Shown: one piece after another, positions 17,734-26,946 of the stretch
Layout: every line of letters starts with the position of its first letter
How positions within the stretch are numbered: position 1 is the first letter of the stretch
Assembly (NCBI RefSeq): GCF_000758585.1
Contig: NZ_CP009281.1
Location: forward strand, 5,518,001 to 5,582,000
Source of the DNA: Paenibacillus sp. FSL R5-0345
GTDB lineage: Bacteria; Bacillota; Bacilli; Paenibacillales; Paenibacillaceae
Direction of reading: 5' to 3'
Length of the DNA: 64,000 bases
Program-made: the position numbers and the translations under genes
The notes under the pieces: generated by a model
Database searches by the model: none
The model's input: the letters and a program-made list of their open reading frames with translations, nothing else
Told to the model about the DNA's origin: nothing

Positions 17734-18684
17734 TCATCTAGAATTAAGCTCTTTTACTTCTATGATCTTTTTACTAAACTGATACTTTACAGTAACATTC
17801 TCAATAATCTCAGTATTCTGGTAGGCAAGAGACCCCTCAAATGCTAAAGTATCATTGTCTTTCCACACTATCTTATCTGCATAGCTATAATTTTCATGAT
17901 CTGTGCGAATCCATGTATCTAATTTTTTTTGCACACCATATTTAACTCTTGCAGATTCTATTAATTCTGGACTTACCCTTCCCTCTTCAATATTATTAAT
18001 TTGGACGAAATTACTTTTATTAGAGCATGTTAGTATTGCAACTAACTTATGATTTGGTGAAGGAATAATTTTTTTAACATACATTGATGGTGTTGAAAAA
18101 CTTAGATACTCTTCAAGCACATTGTCTTTTATTCTCCAAATGACATTTTGACTTCCATAATCCGAATAATTATTAAACAACGTAAATATCATACTTCCGT
18201 CTGCTAATTTAACAATATAAGGGCTCTTATAACTTTTTGACAAAATATCGACGGCAAAAGCAGCCGCATCGGCGATTTTTTGATTCTCATTTTTTAAAAA
18301 TGGTTGAAGTTCTTTTAATGCTTTTACTCTCAACTTTTGATCATTAAAGCTTTCTACCAGCCTATTAATAGCAATATATACATATTCATTATTATCACTT
18401 TTCAAAGCATGTAGAAATTTTTCTGCATCATATTTAGTAGCAGGCTCTAACTCCATATCTTCAGCTTTTAGGTAACGTATGTAAGGCTCAGAATTTTGAT
18501 TTTTATAATATTCTGTTGCTAATAAAGCTGAAGCAGTTGAACTATACAGGATAAGACAGGCGACCAAAACAACCCACTTTTTAGAGATACCTTTTCTTCT
18601 TTTCTCTATTCCATTGTGCTTAGCCGCTTCAATTAAGTTCTCATCAATGAATCCGATCTCCTTAAATAAATCTTCTTTTTTCAT
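17734..18684 (-). CDS. Membrane-anchored anti-sigma-like partner protein
   Basis: A 316-residue protein with a cytoplasmic N-terminus (MKKEDLFKEIGFIDENLIEA, then KRRKGISKK), one membrane helix at about 36-56 (WVVLVACLILYSSTASALLA) and a large extracytoplasmic part. The outer part first has helical repeats (LKSDNNEYVYIAINRLVESF, then LKALQPFL) and then a beta-rich domain. The start codon overlaps the sigma gene's stop by 4 bases (ATGA), implying coupled synthesis. This arrangement is that of an ECF sigma factor and its membrane anti-sigma. No zinc-binding HxxxCxxC motif is visible, so the assignment rests on topology and context. Confidence 0.75.
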   Translation of the reverse strand: MKKEDLFKEIGFIDENLIEAAKHNGIEKRRKGISKKWVVLVACLILYSSTASALLATEYYKNQNSEPYIRYLKAEDMELEPATKYDAEKFLHALKSDNNEYVYIAINRLVESFNDQKLRVKALKELQPFLKNENQKIADAAAFAVDILSKSYKSPYIVKLADGSMIFTLFNNYSDYGSQNVIWRIKDNVLEEYLSFSTPSMYVKKIIPSPNHKLVAILTCSNKSNFVQINNIEEGRVSPELIESARVKYGVQKKLDTWIRTDHENYSYADKIVWKDNDTLAFEGSLAYQNTEIIENVTVKYQFSKKIIEVKELNSR

Positions 18685-19238
18685 AGGTTAACCCCCTCTT
18701 TATTTAGGTGAATTCTAAGTTTTTTTCTTGTCCTAAATAATATTGATTTCACTTTGCTACTACTCATATTAAATCTCATGGAAAGCTCCTCTATCGAATA
18801 CGAATACCAATACCTTCCAATAAATATGTTTCTGGCTTGCTCATCTATGCTATATAAAAATTGATTTATTAAGCTCGCTATCTCACCTTCTTCATACTCT
18901 GTTTCTACCGTATCAGGGGAAGCTAAACATTCTTCTAGTTCAGTTAGAATGACTTCAAACTCACGATTACGCTTTTGCGCTGTATTATAACCATATTTAT
19001 CAAGCGCAATATTACGGGTGATCCTCCCCAGAAATACCGGAAAATTTCTAGGCAGATTAGGCGGTATTGCATTCCATGCTGCTAAATATGCATCGTTCTC
19101 ACACTCTTCAACATCAGACAAATTTGAAATAATGTTTCTTGCAATCACTCTGCAGTAAGCCCCATATTTTTTCTTAGTCTCTAAAATAGCTTGCTGTGAA
19201 CGCTGTAGATATAAGTGAACTATTCCTTGGTCTTCCAT
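18681..19238 (-). CDS. ECF-type RNA polymerase sigma factor
   Basis: A 185-residue sigma factor. Region 2 includes VIARNIISNLSDVEECENDAYLAAWNAIPP, with the DVEECENDAYLAAW core-binding helix; region 4 includes SIEELSMRFNMSSSKVKSIL and LFRTRKKLRIHL, the -35 reading helix-turn-helix. The gene follows a candidate ECF-type promoter and has the ribosome site AAAAGGAGA before its ATG. It is co-transcribed with the membrane partner. Confidence 0.88.
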   Translation of the reverse strand: MEDQGIVHLYLQRSQQAILETKKKYGAYCRVIARNIISNLSDVEECENDAYLAAWNAIPPNLPRNFPVFLGRITRNIALDKYGYNTAQKRNREFEVILTELEECLASPDTVETEYEEGEIASLINQFLYSIDEQARNIFIGRYWYSYSIEELSMRFNMSSSKVKSILFRTRKKLRIHLNKEGVNL

Positions 19239-19269
19239 CCGCTGTTCTCCTTTTCAACACTCTTATCTA

Positions 19270-19299
19270 TATAGTAGAAAGTTCGTAGAAATGGTTGCA
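19270..19299 (-). promoter_or_regulatory. Candidate autoregulated ECF promoter
   Basis: On the minus strand TGCAACC (19299-19293) is separated by 15 bases from CTACTATA (19277-19270). An AAC-containing -35 is typical of ECF promoters, and the spacing suits. A similar TGTAACC element precedes the second ECF gene of this window. Confidence 0.45.
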
Positions 19300-19365
19300 C
19301 TTATACTAAAATTTTTTTCCAGCTCATAAACTGCAGGTAGTTTTATAATACAAAATATATAAGAC

Positions 19366-19397
19366 AAAACCACTCCCGACAAAGGAGTGGTTTCTTT
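19366..19397 (-). terminator. Terminator after the AraC/GyrI-like gene
   Basis: Arms AACCACTCC and GGAGTGGTT around CGACAAA form a perfect 9-bp stem. The minus-strand side continues TTGTCTTA and the plus-strand side TCTTT, so it may be bidirectional. Confidence 0.7.
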
Positions 19398-19463
19398 AAA
19401 TAGATTTACTTTGTTCAGCTATCATCTTCGCTTACGCATCCCTGCATTTCACTTGAGTAAATG

Positions 19464-20312
19464 TTATTTTTTCTTTACGGGTATCCATATTTCCCCTGTA
19501 ACATTCACTGCCATACCATAATACATTTCGAAACTAGGACCATCAACCTGTTCGTATTCAGAGGTCGGAAACCATTCGGAGTATATTCGTTCCCACAGTT
19601 TTTGCAAATCACATTGCGGCTCCGGGAAAATAGCCCATGTTAATGCCTGGACAGAGAGCTTTGTAAATCTCTCTGGAATTTCAAGCCCCTTTGGTAAATT
19701 GTAACAAATCATATACTTGAAAGATTCTCCCGTGTGATCATATAAGGCAGCGTGCAATACGGTATCACCAAAACGTCCCAGTAATTCATTCATAAGATCA
19801 ACACTACCATCATCATCACATTTTACACGGAATTGAGGAACTTCAGAGAACGCTGTTTTCATGTCCAAATTTATTAGACCATATACTCCGAACATCTCAA
19901 AAGGCCCTCTTTGTTCAATTCGATAATTCATCTCGACATCTCCTTTTATAGAAATATGAAAGGACATCCGAGGATAGGCTTTTAGAGAAACGCCTTTATC
20001 GCGTGCAGATATCGGTATTATCCCATGAAGAATCTTAAACGCTCGCGCAAACGCTTCCGGCGAATCATACCCATATTTCATAGCTATATCAATAACCTTT
20101 TCATTTGTTGTCTGCAGCTCAAAAGCCGCCAATGTCAACCGTCGACGTCGAATGTACTCAGATAACGTTATTCCAGTAATAAACGGAAACATTCGTTGAA
20201 AATGATAAGTAGAACAACAGGCGATCTGCGCTATGTCATCATATGAGATTTTATCCGTTAAATTTGTTTCTATATATTCCATCGCGCTGTTCATCCTCTG
20301 CAACCAATCCAT
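19464..20312 (-). CDS. AraC-family regulator with GyrI-like ligand-binding domain
   Basis: A 282-residue regulator. The N-terminal AraC helix-turn-helix pair is at about 5-105 (KISYDDIAQIACCSTYHFQR; VIDIAMKYGYDSPEAFARAF). The C-terminal half (about 125-282) is a GyrI-like/SOUL-type effector domain (MNYRIEQRGPFEMFGVYG; LWERIYSEWFPTSEYEQVDG; IWIPVKKK). Regulators of this layout (Rob or SoxS relatives) usually sense small hydrophobic compounds and control drug-resistance or stress genes. The ATG at 20312 is preceded by GGGAGG; the upstream in-frame extension has no ribosome site. It stands alone; the target is unknown. Confidence 0.88.
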   Translation of the reverse strand: MDWLQRMNSAMEYIETNLTDKISYDDIAQIACCSTYHFQRMFPFITGITLSEYIRRRRLTLAAFELQTTNEKVIDIAMKYGYDSPEAFARAFKILHGIIPISARDKGVSLKAYPRMSFHISIKGDVEMNYRIEQRGPFEMFGVYGLINLDMKTAFSEVPQFRVKCDDDGSVDLMNELLGRFGDTVLHAALYDHTGESFKYMICYNLPKGLEIPERFTKLSVQALTWAIFPEPQCDLQKLWERIYSEWFPTSEYEQVDGPSFEMYYGMAVNVTGEIWIPVKKK

Positions 20313-20414
20313 CGTATTCCCTCCCTTCGAGATAAATTTTAGTGTAGTTAACAAATGAAAGCCGTGCATTTACTGCACGAAAAAGTCAGTACAAAACTTA
20401 CCTTTAGGTCATCT

Positions 20415-21059
20415 CTACAATCCAAAATGTTCTTTAACTAACCTAAATTGTTCCTCCACGCTCATACTTGGTATTCTTTCAACGGTTTTAATCCCTATAG
20501 CAGTACAGGCGTGCTTAATCTCATTAGAAAACTTAACCATAGATTTGTTCCCGTGCTTAATCGTTTCCTCTGGGTTTATCGTATAGGCGTTTATACAGTC
20601 CAAAATCATCTTATGATCTTCTCTAAAGTAATATAATCGCTCTATCTCTTCGTCAGACGTATACAAACAAATCATTCTCTCTTCTGCTATAAAAGGTAAT
20701 ATACGTTCAGGCATTATGCCTAAATCAATAATTATTGGTTTGTCATTAGGCATTGTTAACAAGTCAATGATAAAGAAGTCCATCATCTCTTCGACGATTT
20801 GAAATAGCCATTGGCAGTGCTCATCTACGGTTTTATTGAACCACTTATTCCAATCCAAATCAGGATTAGGAAATTGAAGAGCAGGGTAATCAACAGGACT
20901 AGTGAATGGTCTATATTTTAAGACATCATCACCTAATGTTTGAAAGCCTAGTTCCTCTACGAATTTTTTGGTCATAGTAGTCTTTCCAGCACAAGGTCCA
21001 CCATTAAGCCAATAAACATGTTTTAATTGTTCCTTCAAATAATTATCATTTATCTTCAT
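20415..21059 (-). CDS. P-loop NTPase, nucleoside/small-molecule kinase-like
   Basis: A 214-residue cytoplasmic protein. The P-loop WLNGGPCAGKTTMTKKFVEE is near the N-terminus (about 16-35), followed by a GDDVLKYRPF segment and a hydrophobic strand ending in an acidic residue (KPIIIDLGIMP) that could be Walker B. A later lid-like segment carries YYFREDHKMILDCIN. It resembles AAA_18/ZETA-type small kinases, but the substrate is not evident. The ATG at 21059 fits a GGGG 8 bases upstream better than the GTG at 21068. It is monocistronic; no partner antitoxin gene is seen. Confidence 0.7.
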   Translation of the reverse strand: MKINDNYLKEQLKHVYWLNGGPCAGKTTMTKKFVEELGFQTLGDDVLKYRPFTSPVDYPALQFPNPDLDWNKWFNKTVDEHCQWLFQIVEEMMDFFIIDLLTMPNDKPIIIDLGIMPERILPFIAEERMICLYTSDEEIERLYYFREDHKMILDCINAYTINPEETIKHGNKSMVKFSNEIKHACTAIGIKTVERIPSMSVEEQFRLVKEHFGL

Positions 21060-21215
21060 CCGATACACCCCATATGATTTGTGTAGTATCTTACTTTAAC
21101 ACGTTTGTTTCGGAGAGGTGGCGGATTCTTATCTTCCTATAACAGTGAAAACACATAGAAATGCTCCTTTCTTGGCACAAGTAGTTATATTCTATGAGTT
21201 GGGTTAAATTCCCTA

Positions 21216-22214
21216 TCACTTTATCTTTAATATGATTTTTCCTTTTGCTCTTCCCGATTCGGAATACTCCATTGCCTTTTGAGCTTCTTCAAAAGAAAAT
21301 ATTTGATCAATTACAGGCTTTATTTTCCCTGCCTCTATAAACTCTGAAATGATCTCTAATTATCTCCCGCTTGGTTTCATGAACAGGAAGTTGTATTTAA
21401 CATGGTATTGCTTCTCTAATTTTGTGAGCTTACGGGTAACCAATCGAAAAAGACTCGTTTTTATAAAGCCAGACCCATATTCTTCTCCGAAGCGCGCATT
21501 GGGCAGCCCAGAAACCGATACAATTTGTCCACCTGGTTTGACTATTTTAAAAGCCTTTTCTAATGTTTCTCCGCCAATCGTATCGAATACTCCATCATAA
21601 TTTTGTAAAACCTCATCAAATTGTTCTGTTTTATAATTAATTATTTGATCGGCTCCAAGAGATTTGACCAGTTTAGCTCCGGCATCACTAGTAGTTGTAG
21701 CCACATAAAGCCCCATTGCTTTGGCAAGCTGGATAGCAAAGGTTCCAACGCCGCCCGAGCCAGCTTGAATCAATACTTTTTGCCCTGCCGACAGCTGTAA
21801 TATATCATGTAATGTTTGATAGGATGTAAGTCCGACTAGTGGGATTGACGCCGCTTCCTCAAAGGAAAGGTTGTGAGGCTTTAAGGCTATATCGTCCTCA
21901 TGTACGGATATATATTCAGCGAAGGTTCCAATTCTATTCTTTCTTGGCCGTCCGTATATTGCATCACCTATTTTGAATTTTGTTACTTTGTTTCCTACTT
22001 TGGTGACTATACCTGAAAAATCATTTCCTAAAACAAGCGGCATATCGTATTTCAACAGCATACGAGTTTTGCCATCCCGCACCTTGAAATCGATAGGATT
22101 AATACTCGCCGCATGGATTTCCGCCAATACATCATAATCACCCACTGAAGGCATTGGAATGTCTGCCAATAGAAGAGGACTTTTTCCGTATTTTTCAATG
22201 ATCATTGCTTTCAC
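21216..22214 (-). pseudogene. NADP-dependent zinc-type alcohol dehydrogenase/quinone oxidoreductase, broken by an in-frame TAA
   Basis: The reading frame begins MKAMIIEKYGKSPLLLADIP (GTG at 22214, AAGGAGG 6 bases before) and shows a medium-chain dehydrogenase GroES-like domain, then the cofactor motif VLIQAGSGGVGTFAIQLAKA. After FLFMKPSGR there is a TAA at 21360-21362, but the same frame continues for 47 sense codons (LEIISEFIEAGKIKPVIDQI, then YSESGRAKGKIILKIK) to a TGA at 21216-21218. That continuation is the expected C-terminal part of the family, and a glutamine (CAA) would be natural at the stop. The gene is therefore a recent nonsense mutant that would yield a 284-residue protein lacking its last 48 positions. 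It follows the ArsR-type regulator gene by 66 bases and is probably co-transcribed with it. Confidence 0.88.
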
Positions 22215-22280
22215 AAGAATCCTCCTTTTCATTATCGAGATGCGAAGCATGTAATTGTTAGTCTACTTCGTCTGTATTTT

Positions 22281-22634
22281 CTAGTAATATTGTTCCATGA
22301 ATTCATCTAGATGGTTTATAAGATTTTTTAACACTCCTAATTTTGTTCTAACATCCATAAAATAATAATTTTTAGCGCCTTCTTCCCGCACCATAATGAT
22401 TCCAGCTTCTCTTAAGATCCTCAGATGATGTGAAACAGCAGGTCGTGAGAGATGAGTTTGTTCAGTAATCTCACCTAGGCGTAGTCCGTTCGTACAAGTA
22501 GTCTCCATAAGTACAGTAATAATAGATTGCCGTGTCTCATTACCAATGGCCAAAAAGACCTTCTGGCATAATTTGAAATCTTCTTTGATGACTTCAACTT
22601 GTTGCTGTTTATTTATGATTCTCACCGCTTTCAT
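22281..22634 (-). CDS. ArsR-family winged-helix repressor
   Basis: A 117-residue regulator. It has the ArsR fold: KVFLAIGNETRQSIITVLME, then the recognition region LRLGEITEQTHLSRPAVSHH and the wing LREAGIIMVREEGAKNYYF. No cysteine-rich metal site is obvious, so it may sense something other than a metal. The ATG at 22634 has only a weak ribosome site; a TTG three codons earlier is possible. It probably represses itself and the adjoining oxidoreductase gene. Confidence 0.85.
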   Translation of the reverse strand: MKAVRIINKQQQVEVIKEDFKLCQKVFLAIGNETRQSIITVLMETTCTNGLRLGEITEQTHLSRPAVSHHLRILREAGIIMVREEGAKNYYFMDVRTKLGVLKNLINHLDEFMEQYY

Positions 22635-23206
22635 CTCGTTCAATCGTTTAACTTAGCGAACCATTTGCTGACGAGTATGTCATAACAAGATATCCTCTGC
22701 AACCTTGGGAAAGAAAATCGAGATTACAAGGGAATTTTTTACATAATTCTCATCTTCCAATGGGTTTAGACTACTTGGAGGTTGTCCAAATGGGAAAACA
22801 CGACAGTAAAAGCAATCATAATGTTTTGCGGGATGCGGAGAATGGAATCATTTTTGATTGAAACTTTTCAAATCACCATAAACTCATTGAGTAGTATAAG
22901 AATTTCGTACCGAATCACTAGAAAAGGACTGGAAAGTCACAGAGGGTAAGACCGTTGATTTTTATAAGAGAGAAATAGAAAATTTAAAGATAATGTTGAA
23001 TAAATAAACCTAACATTATTAAAATACCAAATAGCAAGTTCGACTGGCCCTTTCCGCCAAAACGGCGGAAGGGCTTTTGCTTTCAGTAAACAAAACTGCC
23101 CCACCAGATACTACATTATTTTGTGAACAAGAATGCTTACAGAAACCCGTGTGTGCTGATTTTACCCAAGCGGTGCAGTCTCCGGATATCTTAGGTTTAC
23201 TTTCGT
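22635..23206. other. Gene-poor stretch with remnants
   Basis: Two small reading pieces on the plus strand look like remains of one or two genes. A 23-codon frame at 22790-22861 has a good GGAGG before MGKHDSKSNHNVLRDAENG. A different frame at 22900-23007 reads EFRTESLEKDWKVTEGKTVD followed by FYKREIENLKIMLNK. They are out of register with stops between. The rest holds the terminator at 23047. Confidence 0.35.
23047..23083 (+). terminator. Strong intrinsic terminator
   Basis: A perfect 12-bp stem, arms GCCCTTTCCGCC and GGCGGAAGGGC with an AAAAC loop, followed by TTTTGCTTT. It would end any transcript from the remnant gene just upstream. Confidence 0.8.
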
Positions 23207-23234
23207 TGTAACCTTCTAGCTACCTACCCGATCT
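23207..23234 (+). promoter_or_regulatory. Candidate autoregulated ECF promoter
   Basis: TGTAACC (23207-23213) and CGATCT (23229-23234) are 15 bases apart, 60 bases before the sigma gene. The AAC-type -35 and CGA-type -10 fit ECF promoters. Confidence 0.45.
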
Positions 23235-23293
23235 AATATTTAAGTAACGTTACGAACATCCTAAGACTTTTAGTCAAGAAAGCAGGTAAATCT

Positions 23294-23827
23294 TTGCATA
23301 TTAATCCTATTGTCGTCAAAGCCAAAGCTGGGGACTCTGAAGCATTCGTGCAGTTGATGCAAGAGATAGAGTTACCTCTGTATAGAACTGCAAGGTCCAT
23401 CGTCAACAAAGAAGAAGATTGTGCAGATGCCCTGCAAGAGACGATGCTTAAAGCCTTTAGGTCCATCCATACACTCAGAGAGCCCGCTTTTTTCAAAACG
23501 TGGATCTTCCGGATTCTGATTAATGAATGCAACAAAATGATCAAAAACAACTCAAGAGCTCTCCCTTATGGAGAGCTTCCCGAAGTCCCTTCCATTTCCA
23601 AGGATTATGAGAAAATCGAAATATGGGATGCCGTTCAACATCTTGAGGAGAATCTACGGATTGTCATTCACCTTCATTACCTACAGGACATGCCGATCAG
23701 TCAAATTTCCGACATTCTCGAAATTTCTACGGTAGCCGTGAAGACCCGGCTGCATCGCGCCCGCAAAAAGCTAAAGCATTCATCTCAATTCAATCAAGAA
23801 ATGGAGTTGCGACATGGTAAACACTAA
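23294..23827 (+). CDS. ECF-type RNA polymerase sigma factor
   Basis: A 177-residue sigma factor with region 2 (LYRTARSIVNKEEDCADALQ; ETMLKAFRSIHTLREPAFFK) and region 4 (LQDMPISQISDILEISTVAV; KTRLHRARKKLK). It starts with TTG, preceded by CAGG at about 7 bases; no better start is nearby. Its end overlaps the anti-sigma gene's ATG by 14 bases. The sequence resembles the SigV/SigW-like ECF group of Bacillales, but the stress sensed is unknown. Confidence 0.9.
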   Translation: MHINPIVVKAKAGDSEAFVQLMQEIELPLYRTARSIVNKEEDCADALQETMLKAFRSIHTLREPAFFKTWIFRILINECNKMIKNNSRALPYGELPEVPSISKDYEKIEIWDAVQHLEENLRIVIHLHYLQDMPISQISDILEISTVAVKTRLHRARKKLKHSSQFNQEMELRHGKH

Positions 23828-24971
23828 GTTAGAAGAACAATTAAAAAACTGCCAAAGCCTACTTCCCGATCAGTTATCGGATATTGCCCGCTCCAAGCTG
23901 AATGAGACTTACCAAATCATCAGGCAAACCGATAATTCCATTCCCCCCGTTCAGAGAAAGATAGATGTATCAAGAACTTTTAATAAATGGTTGATCTCCA
24001 CTGCAGCCGCTGCAATTCTTGGAGTTACAGTCCTTGCTTCCGGCTTTGTATCGCCCGCGATGGCTGATGCACTCAAGCAAATTCCGGTTCTGGGACAAAT
24101 CTATTCATTATGGGGCGAAAACAACGGAGATCCCGGTGTTCAACAAGCCGAGGATTTCATCACAAACGTAAACCAAAGCGTGACCCATGGCGATGTGACC
24201 ATGAATATCCCAACGTTGTTATTTGACGGAACCCGAATTCTTATGAACATAACCACTCCTGGAAACCGTCTGGCTTCGGAGCCCAATTCGCCGCCTTCTG
24301 ATGCCAATAAAGGGGCGGTGGATACGTTAGAGGTTCTCTATAAAGGCCAATCTCTGAACGCAGGTTACGAATTCATGGACGGTGAGACTGCTTCCAGCCT
24401 AATGGTTGACGTTACCGGCACTACCAGCATAGACCAGACTGTCCAGTTCCCTGATCAGTTTGACTTGACTGTAAATGTAACGTTAAAGGGTTACGATGTC
24501 CCGTTCGAATTCGTTCTGCCTGTTACAAAATCAACGCCCGTTACCGCACTAACTTCAGAGGAGACCAAGCATCACGATAACATTAACTTGCAGATCAGTA
24601 AGGTAGAAATCACCCCAATTACAACACAGATATCCGTTGAGTACAAAACTAAACCAGGCCAGAGCATAGAAGAAATGCTCGCTTCTATCCCTTCGAAATA
24701 CAAGGGTGTTAACGGAGGCATCATCGCTCTTCAGTTTGACATTGTGGATGAACATGGCGTTCAACTGAAGCCCATCGGTGCTCACCCCTTAAGCGAATCT
24801 TATAATGTTCGTTTTGAACCCTTCAAGACTATACCGAGTACCGTAACCATCAAACCGTACTTAGTCGTTTCCGAAGGTCAAGCCCCAGCTGGGACTAAAG
24901 GACGGTGGGAGGACAACAATATGGTCAAGGAATATATCCCTGAGCTGGAGACTGTAATTTCGGTGCAATAG
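23814..24971 (+). CDS. Membrane anti-sigma factor, DUF4179-type
   Basis: A 385-residue protein with a cytoplasmic N-terminus (about 1-60), one membrane helix at about 60-82 (WLISTAAAAILGVTVLASGF) and an extracytoplasmic region. The segment SPAMADALKQIPVLGQIYSL just after the helix is the hallmark of DUF4179 anti-sigma proteins. The rest is beta-rich, with the C-terminal part resembling DUF5643. Overlap with the ECF gene implies co-translation. It should hold the sigma factor inactive until an envelope signal arrives. Confidence 0.88.
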   Translation: MVNTKLEEQLKNCQSLLPDQLSDIARSKLNETYQIIRQTDNSIPPVQRKIDVSRTFNKWLISTAAAAILGVTVLASGFVSPAMADALKQIPVLGQIYSLWGENNGDPGVQQAEDFITNVNQSVTHGDVTMNIPTLLFDGTRILMNITTPGNRLASEPNSPPSDANKGAVDTLEVLYKGQSLNAGYEFMDGETASSLMVDVTGTTSIDQTVQFPDQFDLTVNVTLKGYDVPFEFVLPVTKSTPVTALTSEETKHHDNINLQISKVEITPITTQISVEYKTKPGQSIEEMLASIPSKYKGVNGGIIALQFDIVDEHGVQLKPIGAHPLSESYNVRFEPFKTIPSTVTIKPYLVVSEGQAPAGTKGRWEDNNMVKEYIPELETVISVQ

Positions 24972-25019
24972 TTCATTTGTAAAAAGGACATTATTCTCTA
25001 GGATGAAAAGGGTATGCAA

Positions 25020-25063
25020 ACCTACAAAAGACGAAGCCAAATCTGGCTTCGTCTTTTGTAGGT
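25020..25063. terminator. Bidirectional terminator
   Basis: A perfect 18-bp stem, arms CCTACAAAAGACGAAGCC and GGCTTCGTCTTTTGTAGG, loop AAATCT. It separates the sigma operon from the convergent ABC transporter operon. Confidence 0.8.
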
Positions 25064-25206
25064 TATTTAGCTGAAGCCAGCTTCGATATTTTCTCCGCAC
25101 AGCTCATTTCCTTATCACTCTCAGACTTAGGCTTATAATCGGCCAGTTAGATTCATCCTTTGTGATAGTCATACGTTTGCCCACCTAAAAATGTGAATGA
25201 CGTTCC

Positions 25207-26946
25207 CTATGATGTGATACGGAATCCGACGGATTGCTGCTGCAGCTTCCAGAGACGGCCGTACAATCCGCCTCGTAGTAGTAAAGCTTCATGCCGTCCC
25301 TGCTCCACCAGTCGGCCATCTTCCAGCACGATAATGTTGTCTGCACCACGTATGGTCTTCAGGCGATGGGCGATAACAATAACGGTTCTTCCCGTAATCA
25401 GTGCATCAATTCCCTTCTGGATTTCGGCTTCATTTTGCGGGTCAAGCGATGCAGTAGCTTCATCCAGCAATACGATTGGAGCGTTCTTGAGAATTGCGCG
25501 TGCAATGGAAATCCGCTGCTTTTCCCCTCCGGAAAGCGTACTGCCACCCTCTCCTACTGGCGTGTCATAACCAAGCGGCAATTTCATAATGAAATCATGG
25601 CAACGGGCCATTTCTGCTGCTTGTTGAATATCCTGCTGTGACGCGCCCGGCCGTCCAAAGGCAATGTTGTTTCCGATGGTATCTTGGAACAGGTACACAT
25701 CCTGAAACACAACCGACACAGACCCTAGCAAATGTTCTGGATCAATCTCTTTAATATTGCGTCCGCCTAGCAGAACACTTCCTTCGTCAGGATCATAGAA
25801 ACGTGAGATCAAACGCAGCACTGTACTCTTTCCGCTGCCGGAGGGACCCACGATTGCAGTTAATGAGCCTTGCGGCATTTCTATGCTTAATTGTTTGAGA
25901 ACTGGGTCACCTCCATAACTGAAGGTAACATTGTCAAAGCGGATGGTACTGCACTCGGGAAGCGAGGCTGTAGTACCCGTCATTACCGGCTGGCGAAGCA
26001 GGTCTACGATGCGTTCACCCGCTTGTTCGTTGTACCGGAATTCAGCATAGTTGGCGAGCGCCGTCGTCAGTGGATCATAGATGCGTGTGCCGACAATAAG
26101 GAATACCGTCAGCTGCAAAACACCGAGCTCCCCGCCTAACAATAGATGCACACCTACGTATACCATTAAGGTCAGACCCGCACGAAGAAGAGCCATAGCC
26201 GTTAGAATGACCGGTCCGAATATCCCTTCAAGCTTCACACTTTCCTTCATCAAAGTTCTAAAAGAGTTATCCAGACGAACAAATCGCTCTCCCGTCAGAT
26301 TGTAGGCTTTCATCACCCGTATACCGTTTAAATATTCCTGCAGCCGGTTCGCAGCGTTCAATTTAGCCTTCATATGATCTGCTCCGAGTCTTCGCCGCAG
26401 TCTGCCCGATAAATACATGATCAAGAGGGCAATCGGCAGCGCTACGAACATGGAGATTGCCATCTGCCAGTCTAGGAACAGCAACCCCGCAAGTGCGAAT
26501 ATCGGCAGCACAAAAGCCCCTGCAAGCTGTGGCAGCAGATGAGAAATCCCTGTCTCCACCAATGTGAAATCGCCCATCATCATATTGGCCAGATCACCAG
26601 GGTCCCGGCGAGTCAGGTAACCTAGCGGAAGCTTTCGCAGATGCTCTGCTAATTCCGCCCGTCCCTGCGCCGCAACATTGTAAGCCCCGCGGTATGCCGA
26701 GCGGTATGCCGGAATTTCGCTCAGGAACATCAGTATCATGACAGCAGCTAGTCCCGCACAAATCCACCAAAGCCGTTCTATCTGAAGCTCTGCACCCACC
26801 ATAATATAAGGAGCAAAAATCAACCGCACAGCCTCAATCACAAGCGCAAACGGAAGCACACTGACTATGTTAGCCAGTAAGGAAAAAAGTACAGGCTTCA
26901 GCAGCTGCTGCGGTTTGCCAGCAGTAAGATTGCGCAACAACTTCAT
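25207..26946 (-). CDS. Siderophore-type ABC half-transporter (permease plus ATPase), second subunit
   Basis: A 579-residue fusion of a six-helix membrane domain (about 1-320) and an ATPase domain. The ATPase has Walker A GPSGSGKSTV, signature TLSGGEKQRISIARAI, Walker B IVLLDEATASLDPQNEAEI and switch histidine in VIVIAHRL. The ATG overlaps the stop of the upstream half-transporter by 4 bases with AAAGGAGGGG before it. Together they form a heterodimer of the YbtP/YbtQ or IrtA/IrtB kind. The Fur boxes in this locus point to iron. Import of ferric siderophore is the precedent for this family, but export cannot be excluded. Confidence 0.9.
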   Translation of the reverse strand: MKLLRNLTAGKPQQLLKPVLFSLLANIVSVLPFALVIEAVRLIFAPYIMVGAELQIERLWWICAGLAAVMILMFLSEIPAYRSAYRGAYNVAAQGRAELAEHLRKLPLGYLTRRDPGDLANMMMGDFTLVETGISHLLPQLAGAFVLPIFALAGLLFLDWQMAISMFVALPIALLIMYLSGRLRRRLGADHMKAKLNAANRLQEYLNGIRVMKAYNLTGERFVRLDNSFRTLMKESVKLEGIFGPVILTAMALLRAGLTLMVYVGVHLLLGGELGVLQLTVFLIVGTRIYDPLTTALANYAEFRYNEQAGERIVDLLRQPVMTGTTASLPECSTIRFDNVTFSYGGDPVLKQLSIEMPQGSLTAIVGPSGSGKSTVLRLISRFYDPDEGSVLLGGRNIKEIDPEHLLGSVSVVFQDVYLFQDTIGNNIAFGRPGASQQDIQQAAEMARCHDFIMKLPLGYDTPVGEGGSTLSGGEKQRISIARAILKNAPIVLLDEATASLDPQNEAEIQKGIDALITGRTVIVIAHRLKTIRGADNIIVLEDGRLVEQGRHEALLLRGGLYGRLWKLQQQSVGFRITS

